DNA of 64,000 nucleotides from Falsiroseomonas sp041690465 (GTDB taxonomy: Bacteria > Pseudomonadota > Alphaproteobacteria > Acetobacterales > Acetobacteraceae): assembly GCF_041690465.1 (NCBI RefSeq), contig NZ_JAWLHG010000012.1, positions 62,001 through 126,000 of the forward strand. Reading direction: 5' to 3'. Below, piece by piece: positions 33,873 to 42,134 of the stretch (within the stretch, counting starts at the first letter, position 1; each line of letters opens with the position of its first letter). The notes under the pieces are model-generated. The model was not told where the DNA came from, made no database searches, and saw only the letters and a program-made list of their open reading frames with translations. The position numbers and the translations under genes were made by a program.

Positions 33873-34238
33873 ATGCGAGGCATGACGAGGCTGGCCATCG
33901 TCGCCGCGCTGATGGCCGGACCGGCGCTCGCGCAGATCGGTGGCGCCACCGGCACGGCAACCTCGCCCGGCATGGGCGGGGCGCAGAGCGGCATGGGCGG
34001 CGGCAACCTGGCCGGCGGCGGTGTCGGCGCGCAGCAGCAGGGCACAAGGCTGCCGAGCGAGACCACCACCCTGGGCGGCCGCACCACCGTGCCGCGGCGC
34101 GACGCGGACGGCGTTTCGCCGTCTGACCCCACCCTGGCGCCGCCGCCGAGCCCGGCCGACCGCAGCCCCGCTGGCGGCAGCGCCGTGGGGGGCAGCGGCG
34201 TGCCGGGCACCGCGACAGGCGCGATCACCCCGCGCTGA
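33873..34238 (+). CDS. Small exported Gly/Pro-rich protein
   Basis: The 121-residue protein consists of a signal peptide (MRGMTRLAIVAALMAGPALA) followed by a low-complexity mature part rich in Gly, Ala, Pro, Ser and Thr, including GGAQSGMGGGNLAGGG and PTLAPPPSPADRSPAGG. It has no recognisable domain and is likely disordered or a cell-surface linker. GGAGG precedes the ATG. Neighbours give no clue. Low complexity makes false homology likely, but the signal peptide and ribosome site support a real gene. Confidence 0.65.
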   Translation: MRGMTRLAIVAALMAGPALAQIGGATGTATSPGMGGAQSGMGGGNLAGGGVGAQQQGTRLPSETTTLGGRTTVPRRDADGVSPSDPTLAPPPSPADRSPAGGSAVGGSGVPGTATGAITPR

Positions 34239-34250
34239 CAGCGCCGGGCA

Positions 34251-34565
34251 TCAGCCCGGCAGGTGCTTCATCTCGATCTCGACGAAGGAGAGAAGCGCCG
34301 TGCCGGCATTCACGACGTTGTGCTCCACCCCGGCGGGCCGCGCGTAGCTGACGCCCGCCTTCAGCTCCGCCGTCATCGTGTCGCCGCCGGGCAGTTCGAG
34401 CAGCAGCGTCCCGTCGGTGACGGGCACGACGACATAGGCCATGCCATGCCGATGCCAGCCGGTCTCCGCGCCGGGAGCGAAGTCCCAGCGCGTGACCTTC
34501 ACATGCGCATCGTCGAGCTGCACCGTGCCCGTCGCAGGCTCCCGGCAGCGGAGCGGCTCGTTCAT
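34251..34565 (-). CDS. Cupin domain protein
   Basis: A 104-residue single cupin barrel with motif 1 around WDFAPGAETGWHRHGMAYVV (metal ligands His-x-His and a Glu) and motif 2 near YARPAGVEHNVVN (His). It is the third gene of an operon in which each start overlaps the preceding stop as ATGA (YcgN-like, DHDPS-like aldolase, cupin). Such small cupins bind a metal and a small acid or sugar. It may be a sensor or isomerase for the aldolase's substrate; the function is inferred from context only. Confidence 0.85.
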   Translation of the reverse strand: MNEPLRCREPATGTVQLDDAHVKVTRWDFAPGAETGWHRHGMAYVVVPVTDGTLLLELPGGDTMTAELKAGVSYARPAGVEHNVVNAGTALLSFVEIEMKHLPG

Positions 34566-35500
34566 TCCGCGGCCTTCGCCATGCCGAGCCCCGGCAGCGG
34601 CAGCGCGCCGGCGGCCTGCATCGCGTCCCACGCCTTCTGGCCCTGCTCGGCCGAGAGCGGCAGATGCGGCGGGCGGATCACGCGCCAGTTCGCGTCACCC
34701 GTGCTGCGCGCGATGATCTCGCGCAGGCCCGGGATCAGCGGCACCGCGGTCGCGGCCTTGCGGGTCGCGTTCAGCACCGCCTGCGCCGCGTCCGCCTCCG
34801 CGCCCGTGCGCTTCTGGTAGACGACCTGGCCGAAGCGCGCATTGACGTTCGAGGCCGCGGTGATGCAACCCGCGCCGCCATCGGCCAGGATGCGCTGCAC
34901 GAACTCGTCGGAGCCGGAATAGACCTCGAACCCGTCCTTGGCGAAGTTGTCGATCATCGCCTTCATGTTGGCATAGTCGCCGGAGCTGTCCTTCACGCCC
35001 TTGATCACGCCGGGGAAGGCCTTCAGCAGCCGACCGATCAGGTCCAGGCTGAACGGCACCGCGCTCTGCTGCGGGAAGTGGTAGAGATACAGCGCGATGC
35101 CGCCGCCGACGCGGTTCACCACCTCCGAGAAATACGCGAACAGCCCGTCGTCGCTCGGGCCCTTGTAGTAGAAGGGCGGCAGCACGAGCACGCCGCGGCA
35201 GCCCTGCGCCTTGGCGTGCTTCGTCAGCTCCACCGTGTCGGTCAGGGACGCCGTTCCGGTGCCCGGCATCAGCGCCGTGGCGGGCACGCCGCGCGCCAGG
35301 ATGCCCTCCAGGATCTGCTTGCGCTCGTCGAAGCCGAAGCTGTTCGCCTCGCCGGTGGTGCCGAGGATGCCCAGCCCGTTGCAGCCGTTCGCCAGCAGCC
35401 ACTTGCAGTGGCCGGCGAAGCGGTCGAGGTCGGGCGAGAAATCCGGCTTCATCGCCGTGAGCGCGGCGGCGTTGACGCCACCGAACAGCGCATCCTTCAT
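34562..35500 (-). CDS. Dihydrodipicolinate synthase/N-acetylneuraminate lyase family aldolase
   Basis: A 312-residue (beta/alpha)8 aldolase of the DapA/NanA superfamily. The substrate-binding motif is LGTTGEANSFGFDERK, the Tyr of the proton relay is in ALYLYHFPQQ and the Schiff-base Lys in VIKGVKDSSGDYANM. It differs from housekeeping DapA, so a catabolic 2-keto-3-deoxy acid aldolase or dehydratase role is more likely. Both overlaps (ATGA with YcgN upstream and cupin downstream) show an operon with coupled translation. AAGGA lies about 10 bases before the ATG. The substrate is not known. Confidence 0.87.
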   Translation of the reverse strand: MKDALFGGVNAAALTAMKPDFSPDLDRFAGHCKWLLANGCNGLGILGTTGEANSFGFDERKQILEGILARGVPATALMPGTGTASLTDTVELTKHAKAQGCRGVLVLPPFYYKGPSDDGLFAYFSEVVNRVGGGIALYLYHFPQQSAVPFSLDLIGRLLKAFPGVIKGVKDSSGDYANMKAMIDNFAKDGFEVYSGSDEFVQRILADGGAGCITAASNVNARFGQVVYQKRTGAEADAAQAVLNATRKAATAVPLIPGLREIIARSTGDANWRVIRPPHLPLSAEQGQKAWDAMQAAGALPLPGLGMAKAAE

Positions 35501-35997
35501 GGTGTCGAGGTCCTTCCGTCTGGATCGGGCTTGCGGGGCCTGGCGGCGCGCGGCGTGCGGCCGGGCCAGGGGACGATGTGGTCTGCGAGCGACCCTGCCT
35601 CGCGCTCGCGGATCGCCTTGCCGCGCACGGAGACGCCAGCCTGGGCGACCGTCTCCGGATCGCCGGAGACCAGCGGGTGCCACCAGGGCAGGTCCTGCCC
35701 CTCGGCCAGCAGGCGATAGGCGCAGGTGGGCGGCAGCCAGTCGATCCCGGCGACCTTCTTCGGCGTGAGCTTCACGCAATCCGGCACGCGGGCCTTGCGA
35801 TTGGCGTAGTCGGTGCAGCGGCAGCTCTGGGTATCGAGCAGGCGGCAGGCGACATTGGTCCAGGCGAGTTCGCCGGTCTCCTCGTCGCGCAGCTTGTGCA
35901 GGCAGCAGCGCCCGCAGCCGTCACAGAGGGACTCCCACTCCGCGCGGCTCATCTCCGCGAGCGTCTTGCGGCGCCAGAAGGGCTGCGTGGCCGTCAT
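35497..35997 (-). CDS. YcgN family cysteine-cluster protein
   Basis: The 166-residue cytoplasmic protein matches the YcgN/UPF0260 family: WESLCDGCGRCCLHKL near the N-terminus, VACRLLDTQSCRCTDY, RKARVPDCVKLTP and a closing THPDWLPPTCAYRLLAEGQ-like block (WLPPTCAYRLLAEGQDLPWW). Eight or so cysteines probably bind metal or an Fe-S cluster. The function is unknown. AAGGAAG precedes the start. Its TGA overlaps the ATG of the aldolase gene; family members are usually single genes, so this operon is unusual. Confidence 0.9.
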   Translation of the reverse strand: MTATQPFWRRKTLAEMSRAEWESLCDGCGRCCLHKLRDEETGELAWTNVACRLLDTQSCRCTDYANRKARVPDCVKLTPKKVAGIDWLPPTCAYRLLAEGQDLPWWHPLVSGDPETVAQAGVSVRGKAIREREAGSLADHIVPWPGRTPRAARPRKPDPDGRTSTP

Positions 35998-36092
35998 GGG
36001 GCTTCCTTAGAGCCTCCAGGCGCCACTGACCAGAATGTCCCCGCCTCGCCGCTTGACGATACGGCCAGCTTCGCACATCGGGTCCCCTTACC

Positions 36093-36653
36093 ATGCATGG
36101 CCGCAACAATCCCTGGGCGCCGCGCCCTGCGGCCCCGTCGCCGCCGCCGGCCGGGACGCACCGAGCCCTGCGCGCGTTCTGGTGGCTCTGTGCCGGGTGG
36201 GTGGCTCTCGCGACGCCACTGTCGATAGCTGAGGATGCGCGTCTGCTCGCGACGACAGAGCAGGTGACGGGGATCGTGCTGGCTCATGACGAGCCGGGCG
36301 GCGCACCCGAAGCTATTCATGCACGGCCGCCACTCGCGCCAGGAGACATCAGGCTGCGTCGGCAGGCTCTCAGGTTCACCACTGCCGCCGGACAGGACGT
36401 GACAGTCGCCGTCGCTGTGTCTCCACTTCCGTGGCGAACCGTTACGCCGGGCAGCGCCATCACGATCCGCTACGATCCCGAGTCACCTGCGACGCGCCCG
36501 ATTCTTCGCAGCGGCGGCGAGATTCTGGGCAGCCTGATTCTCGATGCGCTCGGTGCGTGGATTATGATCCCCGCCTTCATCCGTGTTGCTCGCGGCGCCA
36601 CCTTGCACCTGAGGACACTCTGGCCACCATGGCCGTGGCGCGGGCTAAACTAG
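36093..36653 (+). CDS. DUF3592-like membrane protein
   Basis: A 186-residue protein with membrane helices near residues 29-46 and 147-163 flanking a beta domain with GIVLAHDEPGG, LRFTTAAGQDVTVAVAVS and ITIRYDPESP, the pattern of DUF3592. The function of this domain is unknown. The base composition and codon use are less biased than in neighbouring genes, which hints at a different origin. The ATG has no good ribosome site. It is convergent with the HD phosphohydrolase gene. Confidence 0.65.
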   Translation: MHGRNNPWAPRPAAPSPPPAGTHRALRAFWWLCAGWVALATPLSIAEDARLLATTEQVTGIVLAHDEPGGAPEAIHARPPLAPGDIRLRRQALRFTTAAGQDVTVAVAVSPLPWRTVTPGSAITIRYDPESPATRPILRSGGEILGSLILDALGAWIMIPAFIRVARGATLHLRTLWPPWPWRGLN

Positions 36654-36665
36654 GAATTTGTCTTC

Positions 36666-37295
36666 TCAGGCAAGGCGCTTCAGCGCCGCCAGGAAGCGTG
36701 AGGCGGCGGTCTCCGGTGGCCAGGGCTCCCAGGGCGTGCCGCCGAACTCGGCCGCGAGCGGATCGGTTTCCATTACCGCGGCGCGGATGCCGAGGGTGGC
36801 GCGCACCTCCGCCCGCGACCAGCCCGCGACATGCACCGCCTCCGCCGCGGCCATGGCGATGTCGAGCTTCTTGTGAAGCTTCCGCTCCTCATCGCCCCAG
36901 GGCGGCAGCGCGTAGCGGGCCGCGATCACCGCCGCCAGGCGCTGCTGCAGCTCGAGGAAGCCGGCGCCCAGGAACGGCTTGAGCGGCGAGATGCAATCGA
37001 AATTGGTCAGCCCCTCCTCCGCGTCGTGCAGCAGCTCGCGGCGCAGGGCGATGCGCGTGGCGGCGGGTTTCGCGGCACGCCGCAGCGCGAGGACCGCCAG
37101 CGAATGCTGCGCCACCGAAAGCGGCGCCGGCCACACCGAATGCCCGCCCCAGCGGAAGGTCCGCGACAGGCCGGTGGCCAGATCCTCGTCGGTCCAGTCG
37201 AAGGGCGTCGGCGCCAGCAGGTCGAGCCGCCGGCCGGAGGGCAGCCGCACCCAGGCCCTCGCCGGCTTCGCCCCGGCCATCGTTCCGCCCGTCAT
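36666..37295 (-). CDS. HD-domain phosphohydrolase (YfbR-like 5'-deoxynucleotidase family)
   Basis: A protein of about 209 residues with WVRLPSGRRLDLLAPTPFDW at the N-terminus, the His of the metal site in SVAQHSLAVLALR, and the HD pair in ELLHDAEEGLTNFDCISPLKP. This is the pattern of YfbR/YedK-like HD hydrolases that dephosphorylate deoxynucleoside monophosphates. The C-terminal region (WEPWPPETAASRFLAAL) is alphaproteobacterial in style. The start is uncertain between MTGGTMAG (used here), MAGAKP and a longer form at 37343. It is divergent from the SbcD-like gene. Confidence 0.78.
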   Translation of the reverse strand: MTGGTMAGAKPARAWVRLPSGRRLDLLAPTPFDWTDEDLATGLSRTFRWGGHSVWPAPLSVAQHSLAVLALRRAAKPAATRIALRRELLHDAEEGLTNFDCISPLKPFLGAGFLELQQRLAAVIAARYALPPWGDEERKLHKKLDIAMAAAEAVHVAGWSRAEVRATLGIRAAVMETDPLAAEFGGTPWEPWPPETAASRFLAALKRLA

Positions 37296-37378
37296 CGCGG
37301 CCTGATGCAACCGCTGGCAAGCGGCGTAAAGGGGGCCGGCCATTGCGCCGCGCCGGAGCAGCCCGCATCGTAGCGGCG

Positions 37379-38602
37379 ATGAAGTTCCTGCACGCTGCCG
37401 ACATCCATCTGGACAGCCCGCTCGCCGGCCTCCAGGCGCGGGCGGACCTGCCGCCCGGCCTGCTGCGCGACTGCACCCGCCGCGCCTTCGCCGCGATGGT
37501 GGACCTGGCGCTGGCCGAGGATGTCGCCTTCGTCGTCATCGCCGGCGATCTCTACGATGGCGACTGGAAGGACTTCTCCACCGGCCTGTTCTTCGCCGAG
37601 CAGATGAAGCGCCTCGGCCGCCCCTGCTTCCTGCTGCGCGGCAACCATGATGCGCATTCGGTCATCTCCCGGGATCTGCGCCTGCCGCCCAATGTGCGCG
37701 AGTTCTCCGTCCGGACCTGCCAGACGCATAGCCTGCCCGAGCTCGGCGTCGCGCTGCACGGCCATTCCTTCCCGAAGCGCGCAGTGCCGGAGGATCTCTC
37801 CGAGAGCTACTGCGAGCCGCTGCGCGACATGCTCAACATCGGCGTGCTGCACACCTCCGGCGAGGATCCCGGCGAGCACGAGACCTATGCGCCGTGCAGC
37901 CCGGGGCGGCTGGCGCTGAAGGGCTACGAATACTGGGCGCTCGGCCACATCCATTCCCGCCGCGTGCTGCATGAGCGCCCCTGGATCGTCTTCCCCGGCA
38001 ACACCCAGGGCCGCCATGCGCGCGAGACCGGCGCCAAGGGCTGCACGCTGGTGACGGTGGAGGACCGCCGCGTCGTCGCCATCGAGCACCGCACGCTGGA
38101 CACGTTGCGCTGGGCGGTGCTGGAGGTGGATGCGGAGGGCGCCGATGTCGCGACCCTCACCGGCCGCATCGCGACGGCGGTGCAGGCGGCGCTTGCCGGC
38201 GCCGAGGACCGCCCCCTGCTCGCCCGGCTGGAGCTGCGCGGCGAGACGCCGCTTCACGCCGCCCTTGCGACCGATGCCGAACGCCTCGCCGCGGAATGCC
38301 GCAACGCCGCGATCGAGGCGGGCGGCGATCTCTGGGTGGAGGCGGTGCGCGTGCGCACACAGCCGCTGCGCCTGCAGGCCGCGGATACGCTGGAGCCGCT
38401 GCGCGCCGCCTTCGCCGCCGGCCTCTCCGATCCCGGCCGCGTCGAGGCCCTGCTGGCGGAGATCGCTGCGCTGCGCGGCAAGGTGCCGCTTCCCGCCCGC
38501 GAGGGGCTCTCGCTGCCCAGCGACGCCGCGGGCCTGACGCAGCTCGCCCGGGAGGCGTGGCAGATCGCCGAGGCCGTGATCCTCGCCGAGGGCCGTGGAT
38601 GA
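37379..38602 (+). CDS. SbcD/YhaO-like DNA repair nuclease (metallophosphoesterase)
   Basis: A 407-residue Mre11/SbcD-type phosphoesterase: MKFLHAADIHLDSPL at the N-terminus, VIAGDLYDGDW, LLRGNHDAHS, LHGHSF, GVLHTS and WALGHIHSR. Its C-terminal capping region is short, as in YhaO. It forms a nuclease complex with the coiled-coil ATPase encoded next and overlaps it as ATGA, so the two are made together. They probably process DNA ends or hairpins. No ribosome site is clear before the ATG chosen; it places the first motif at the N-terminus. Confidence 0.9.
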   Translation: MKFLHAADIHLDSPLAGLQARADLPPGLLRDCTRRAFAAMVDLALAEDVAFVVIAGDLYDGDWKDFSTGLFFAEQMKRLGRPCFLLRGNHDAHSVISRDLRLPPNVREFSVRTCQTHSLPELGVALHGHSFPKRAVPEDLSESYCEPLRDMLNIGVLHTSGEDPGEHETYAPCSPGRLALKGYEYWALGHIHSRRVLHERPWIVFPGNTQGRHARETGAKGCTLVTVEDRRVVAIEHRTLDTLRWAVLEVDAEGADVATLTGRIATAVQAALAGAEDRPLLARLELRGETPLHAALATDAERLAAECRNAAIEAGGDLWVEAVRVRTQPLRLQAADTLEPLRAAFAAGLSDPGRVEALLAEIAALRGKVPLPAREGLSLPSDAAGLTQLAREAWQIAEAVILAEGRG

Positions 38603-41600
38603 GGCTGCTCCGTCTCGATCTGCTGCGCTACGGCCATCTCGCCGATGTCGCGCTCGACTTCCCGCGCGAGGCGGCGCTGCATGTGGTGCTCGGCGCCAAC
38701 GAGGCGGGGAAGTCCACCGCGCTGGCTGCGATCGGCGATGCGCTGTTCGGCTTCCCGCACCTCACCCCGTTCGCCTTCCGCTTCGATACTGCGCAGCTTC
38801 GGCTCGGCTTCACCGTGACAGCCGCGGACGGCACGGAAGCCGCCTTCCTGCGCCGCAAGGGACGGCAGAACACCCTGCTCGACACGGCGGAGACACCGCT
38901 GCCGGAGACATCGCTGGCGCGCCTGCTCGGCGGCGCCGGCCGCGACCTGTTCGAGACCACCTACGGCCTGAACGGCGAGACGCTGCGACGCGGCGCGCTG
39001 TCCCTGCTGCAGAGCGGCGGCGAAGCCGGCGAGAGCCTGCTCGCCGGCATGGGCCTGCCCAATCTGCGCAAGGCGCTCGACCATCTCGACGAGCAGGCGA
39101 AGGCGCTGCACGGCGATGGCCGCGGCCGGCGCCGCCTGGCCAGCGCGACGGAGGCCTGGCGCGAGGCGCATCGCGCCGCCGAGGAAGCGGCGATCAAGCC
39201 GCGCGAATGGCTCGATGCCCTGGAGGACCAGCGCCGCATCACCGCCGAGCTGGAGAACGCCACGCGCGAAGCCGGCGCGCTGAGCCGGGAGCGCGGGCGG
39301 CTGGAACGCACGCGCCGCGTGCTGCCGCTGCTCGCACAGCTCGATGCGCGGCGGCGCGAGCTTGCCGAGGTGGCGGACGCCCCCAGCCTGCCGCCCGGCG
39401 CCGCCGCGACGCTGCGCCGCCTGACCGAGGCGCTGCGCCAGGCCCAGGAGGATATGCGCCGCGAAGCCGCCGAGGCCGCGCGGCTCGAAGCCGAACGCGA
39501 CGCCCTGCCGCAGGATGCGCCGGTGCTCGCCGTGCAGGACGAGATCGACGCCTTGGCCGAGCAGCGCAGCGCCGCCGCCAATGCGCAGCGCGACCTGCCC
39601 GAGGTGCAGCGCAAGGTCGCCGAATGCCGCGCAACGGTGGAGGAGGCCGCGCTGCAGCTCGGCCTCAGCGAACCGGCCGAGGCGATCCGCGAGGCGGTGC
39701 CGAAGCCGGCCGAGCGGCAGAAGGCGCAGGCGCTGATCCGCCGCCGCACCGAGCTCCTCACCCGTCTGGCAACGGAGGCGCAGGCGCTGCGCGAGGCGGA
39801 GCGCAGGCTGGAGCAGGCGAAGGCGCGGCTTGCGGAAGCGGCGCCGCCGCCCGCCGCCGCGCCGCTGCGCCGCGCCGTTGAGGCGGCACGCGGCGAGGGC
39901 CCGCTGGACCGTGAGCTCGCCGCCGCGGAGCGCGCGCTCGCAGAGGCGGAGCAGCGTGCCGCCGCGGCGCTCGCCGCCCTGCCGCTCTGGTCGGGCGATG
40001 CGGCGGCGCTCGCCGCCTGCCCGGTGCCGCTGCAGCCCGCAACCGAGGCCGCCGCGCAACGCCTCGCACAGGCACGCGCCGAGGCCGAAGCCGCCCGCGA
40101 TGCCGCCGCGACGCTCGTCGCGGAGACCGCCGCGCTGGAGGAAGCGCTCGCGCATCTCGCCCGTGGCGAGACGGTGCCGACGCGCGAGGTGATCGCCGCC
40201 GAACGCGCGCGCCGCGATGCCGCCTGGCGCCTGATCCGTCGTGCGATCGAGAGCGGCGCGCCGCCGCCGGAGGACCGCGCCGGCCTGCCCGAGGGCCCGC
40301 TGCCCGATGCCTTCGAAGCGCTGCGCGATGCCGCCGACCGGCTCGCAGATGCGCGTGCCGACGATGCGCAGCGCGTCAACGACTACGCCGCGAAATCGGC
40401 ACGCCTCGCGCTGCTGCGCGCGAGGCAGGCGGAGGCCGCTTCGGCAGTCGCCGCGACCGGCCAGGCCGCCGCGATCGCCGAGGACGCGTGGATTGCGCTC
40501 TGGGCACCGGCCGGCATCACGCCACAGGGCGGCGAGGCCATGGCGGCATGGCGCCGCCAGCGCGACGAGATCCTGCGCCTCGCCGAGCTGGCGACCGAGG
40601 CACGGCAGCGGCGCGACGGCATTGCCGGGCGGCGCGCGGAGGCGCGCACGGCACTGCTTGCGCTGGCGCCGGACGCGGCGGCGACGCCGACGCTCGCCGC
40701 ATTGCTGGCGCAGGCCGAGGAACGTTGCGCCGCGGCGGAGGCGGCCGAGGCGGCGCATCGCAGCCTGGCCGAACGCGTGGAGCAGGAGCGCGCGCGCGCC
40801 GTGGAAGCGCGTGGCCGCCACGACGATGCGACGGCGGAACTCGGCGCCTTCGAGGCCGAATGGCGCCCCGCCGCCGCCGCGCTCGGGCTTGCGCCCGGCG
40901 CGACCGCGGAGGATCTGGAAGCCGCGCTCGCCGCCTGGACGCGCATCGCCGAAGCCGCGCGCGCCTGGCGCGGCGATGCGGCGCGCGTCGCCGCCATGCA
41001 GGACGCGGCCGACAGCTTCGCCGCAGCGACCTGCGCGCTGCTCACACGGCTCGGGGCCGAAGATCCGGCGGAGCCCGCAGCGCCGGCGGTGGCCCGCCTC
41101 GCCCGGCGCCTCGCCGAAGCCCGCAACGCGCAGCGCGACGCGCAGGCGCTGTCGAAGCAGATCCAGGACCGCCGCAACGCCGCCGAGGCGGCGCAGCGCA
41201 GCCAGGCCGCCGCCGAGCGCGAGATCGCGGCGCTGCGCGAGGCCGCCGGGGCTGCCGACCTCGTCGCGCTCGAGGAGGCGATCCGCCGTGCCGAGCGGCG
41301 CGATGCGCTGCGCGGCGAGATCGCCGGGCTGGAAGGCGAACTGCTGCGCCAGGGCGCCGGGCTGGACGAAGCCGCGCTCCGCACCGAGGCCGACGGCGTG
41401 GACCATGATCTTGCTGAGGCGCGGCTCGCCGAGATCGAGGCCGGCCAGACGGAGCGCGACCGCGCGCTGACCAAGCTCGGCGCCGACCGGCAGGCGGTCG
41501 AGACGCGACTTGCCGCGTTGCAGGCCGGCCGCGACGCCGCCGCGCATGCGCAGGAGGCGCGGCACCATCTCGCCGAGGCGCAGTCCGCGGCCGAACGCTA

Positions 41601-42075
41601 TGCGCGGCTGCACCTCGCGCGCACGCTGCTGCAGGCGGCGATCGAGCGCATCCGGCAGGACCAGCAGGGGCCGCTGCTGCGCGCCGCGGGCGCGCATCTC
41701 GCCCTGCTCACCGCGGGCCGCTACCTCCGGGTCGTCACCGACCAGGACGAGGCGAGCCGCACCGTCTTGCGCGCCGTGCGCGAAGATCGCACCGAATGCC
41801 CCGTGGAGGCACTGAGCGAAGGCACCCGTGACCAGCTCTATCTGGCGCTGCGCGTCGCCGCGGTGGAGGCGCATGCCGCCGGCGCCGAGCCGCTGCCCTT
41901 CATCGCCGACGACCTGCTGGCAACCTTCGACGACACCCGCGCCGCGGCCGCCATCGCGCTGCTGGCGGAACTCGGCCAGCGGGTGCAGGCGATCCTGTTC
42001 ACCCACCACGCGCATATCGCCGATCTGGCGCGCCGGCAGCCCGGGGTGCATGTGCAGGAACTGCCCGCCGCCTGA
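38599..42075 (+). CDS. SbcC/YhaN-like coiled-coil ATPase
   Basis: An AAA-family ATPase of 1158 residues with the architecture of Rad50/SbcC. The N-terminal half-site has Walker A VLGANEAGKSTALAAIG (about residue 38), then long Ala/Glu/Arg-rich coiled coils from about 190 to 1020, and the C-terminal half-site with the signature ALSEGTRDQLYLALRVA and Walker B LPFIADDLLATFDDTRA, H-loop LFTHHAH. No zinc-hook CxxC was seen. YhaN-type members lack the hook, which fits. It partners the phosphoesterase encoded just before it (ATGA overlap). Very long antisense frames over this gene are artefacts of its codon bias. Confidence 0.9.
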   Translation: MRLLRLDLLRYGHLADVALDFPREAALHVVLGANEAGKSTALAAIGDALFGFPHLTPFAFRFDTAQLRLGFTVTAADGTEAAFLRRKGRQNTLLDTAETPLPETSLARLLGGAGRDLFETTYGLNGETLRRGALSLLQSGGEAGESLLAGMGLPNLRKALDHLDEQAKALHGDGRGRRRLASATEAWREAHRAAEEAAIKPREWLDALEDQRRITAELENATREAGALSRERGRLERTRRVLPLLAQLDARRRELAEVADAPSLPPGAAATLRRLTEALRQAQEDMRREAAEAARLEAERDALPQDAPVLAVQDEIDALAEQRSAAANAQRDLPEVQRKVAECRATVEEAALQLGLSEPAEAIREAVPKPAERQKAQALIRRRTELLTRLATEAQALREAERRLEQAKARLAEAAPPPAAAPLRRAVEAARGEGPLDRELAAAERALAEAEQRAAAALAALPLWSGDAAALAACPVPLQPATEAAAQRLAQARAEAEAARDAAATLVAETAALEEALAHLARGETVPTREVIAAERARRDAAWRLIRRAIESGAPPPEDRAGLPEGPLPDAFEALRDAADRLADARADDAQRVNDYAAKSARLALLRARQAEAASAVAATGQAAAIAEDAWIALWAPAGITPQGGEAMAAWRRQRDEILRLAELATEARQRRDGIAGRRAEARTALLALAPDAAATPTLAALLAQAEERCAAAEAAEAAHRSLAERVEQERARAVEARGRHDDATAELGAFEAEWRPAAAALGLAPGATAEDLEAALAAWTRIAEAARAWRGDAARVAAMQDAADSFAAATCALLTRLGAEDPAEPAAPAVARLARRLAEARNAQRDAQALSKQIQDRRNAAEAAQRSQAAAEREIAALREAAGAADLVALEEAIRRAERRDALRGEIAGLEGELLRQGAGLDEAALRTEADGVDHDLAEARLAEIEAGQTERDRALTKLGADRQAVETRLAALQAGRDAAAHAQEARHHLAEAQSAAERYARLHLARTLLQAAIERIRQDQQGPLLRAAGAHLALLTAGRYLRVVTDQDEASRTVLRAVREDRTECPVEALSEGTRDQLYLALRVAAVEAHAAGAEPLPFIADDLLATFDDTRAAAAIALLAELGQRVQAILFTHHAHIADLARRQPGVHVQELPAA

Positions 42076-42134
42076 GGCTTGGCGGGAGCGGCGGCCGGCG
42101 TAAGCTGCCGCGCGACGAGGGAAGGAACGCCACC

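Noticed and set aside
38254..42051. A 1265-codon open frame on the minus strand
   Set aside because: It is the complement of the SbcC/YhaN-like ATPase gene, which has clear Walker and signature motifs. The antisense product is a low-complexity Arg/Gly/Ala-rich chain without domains; long antisense frames are expected at this G+C content.
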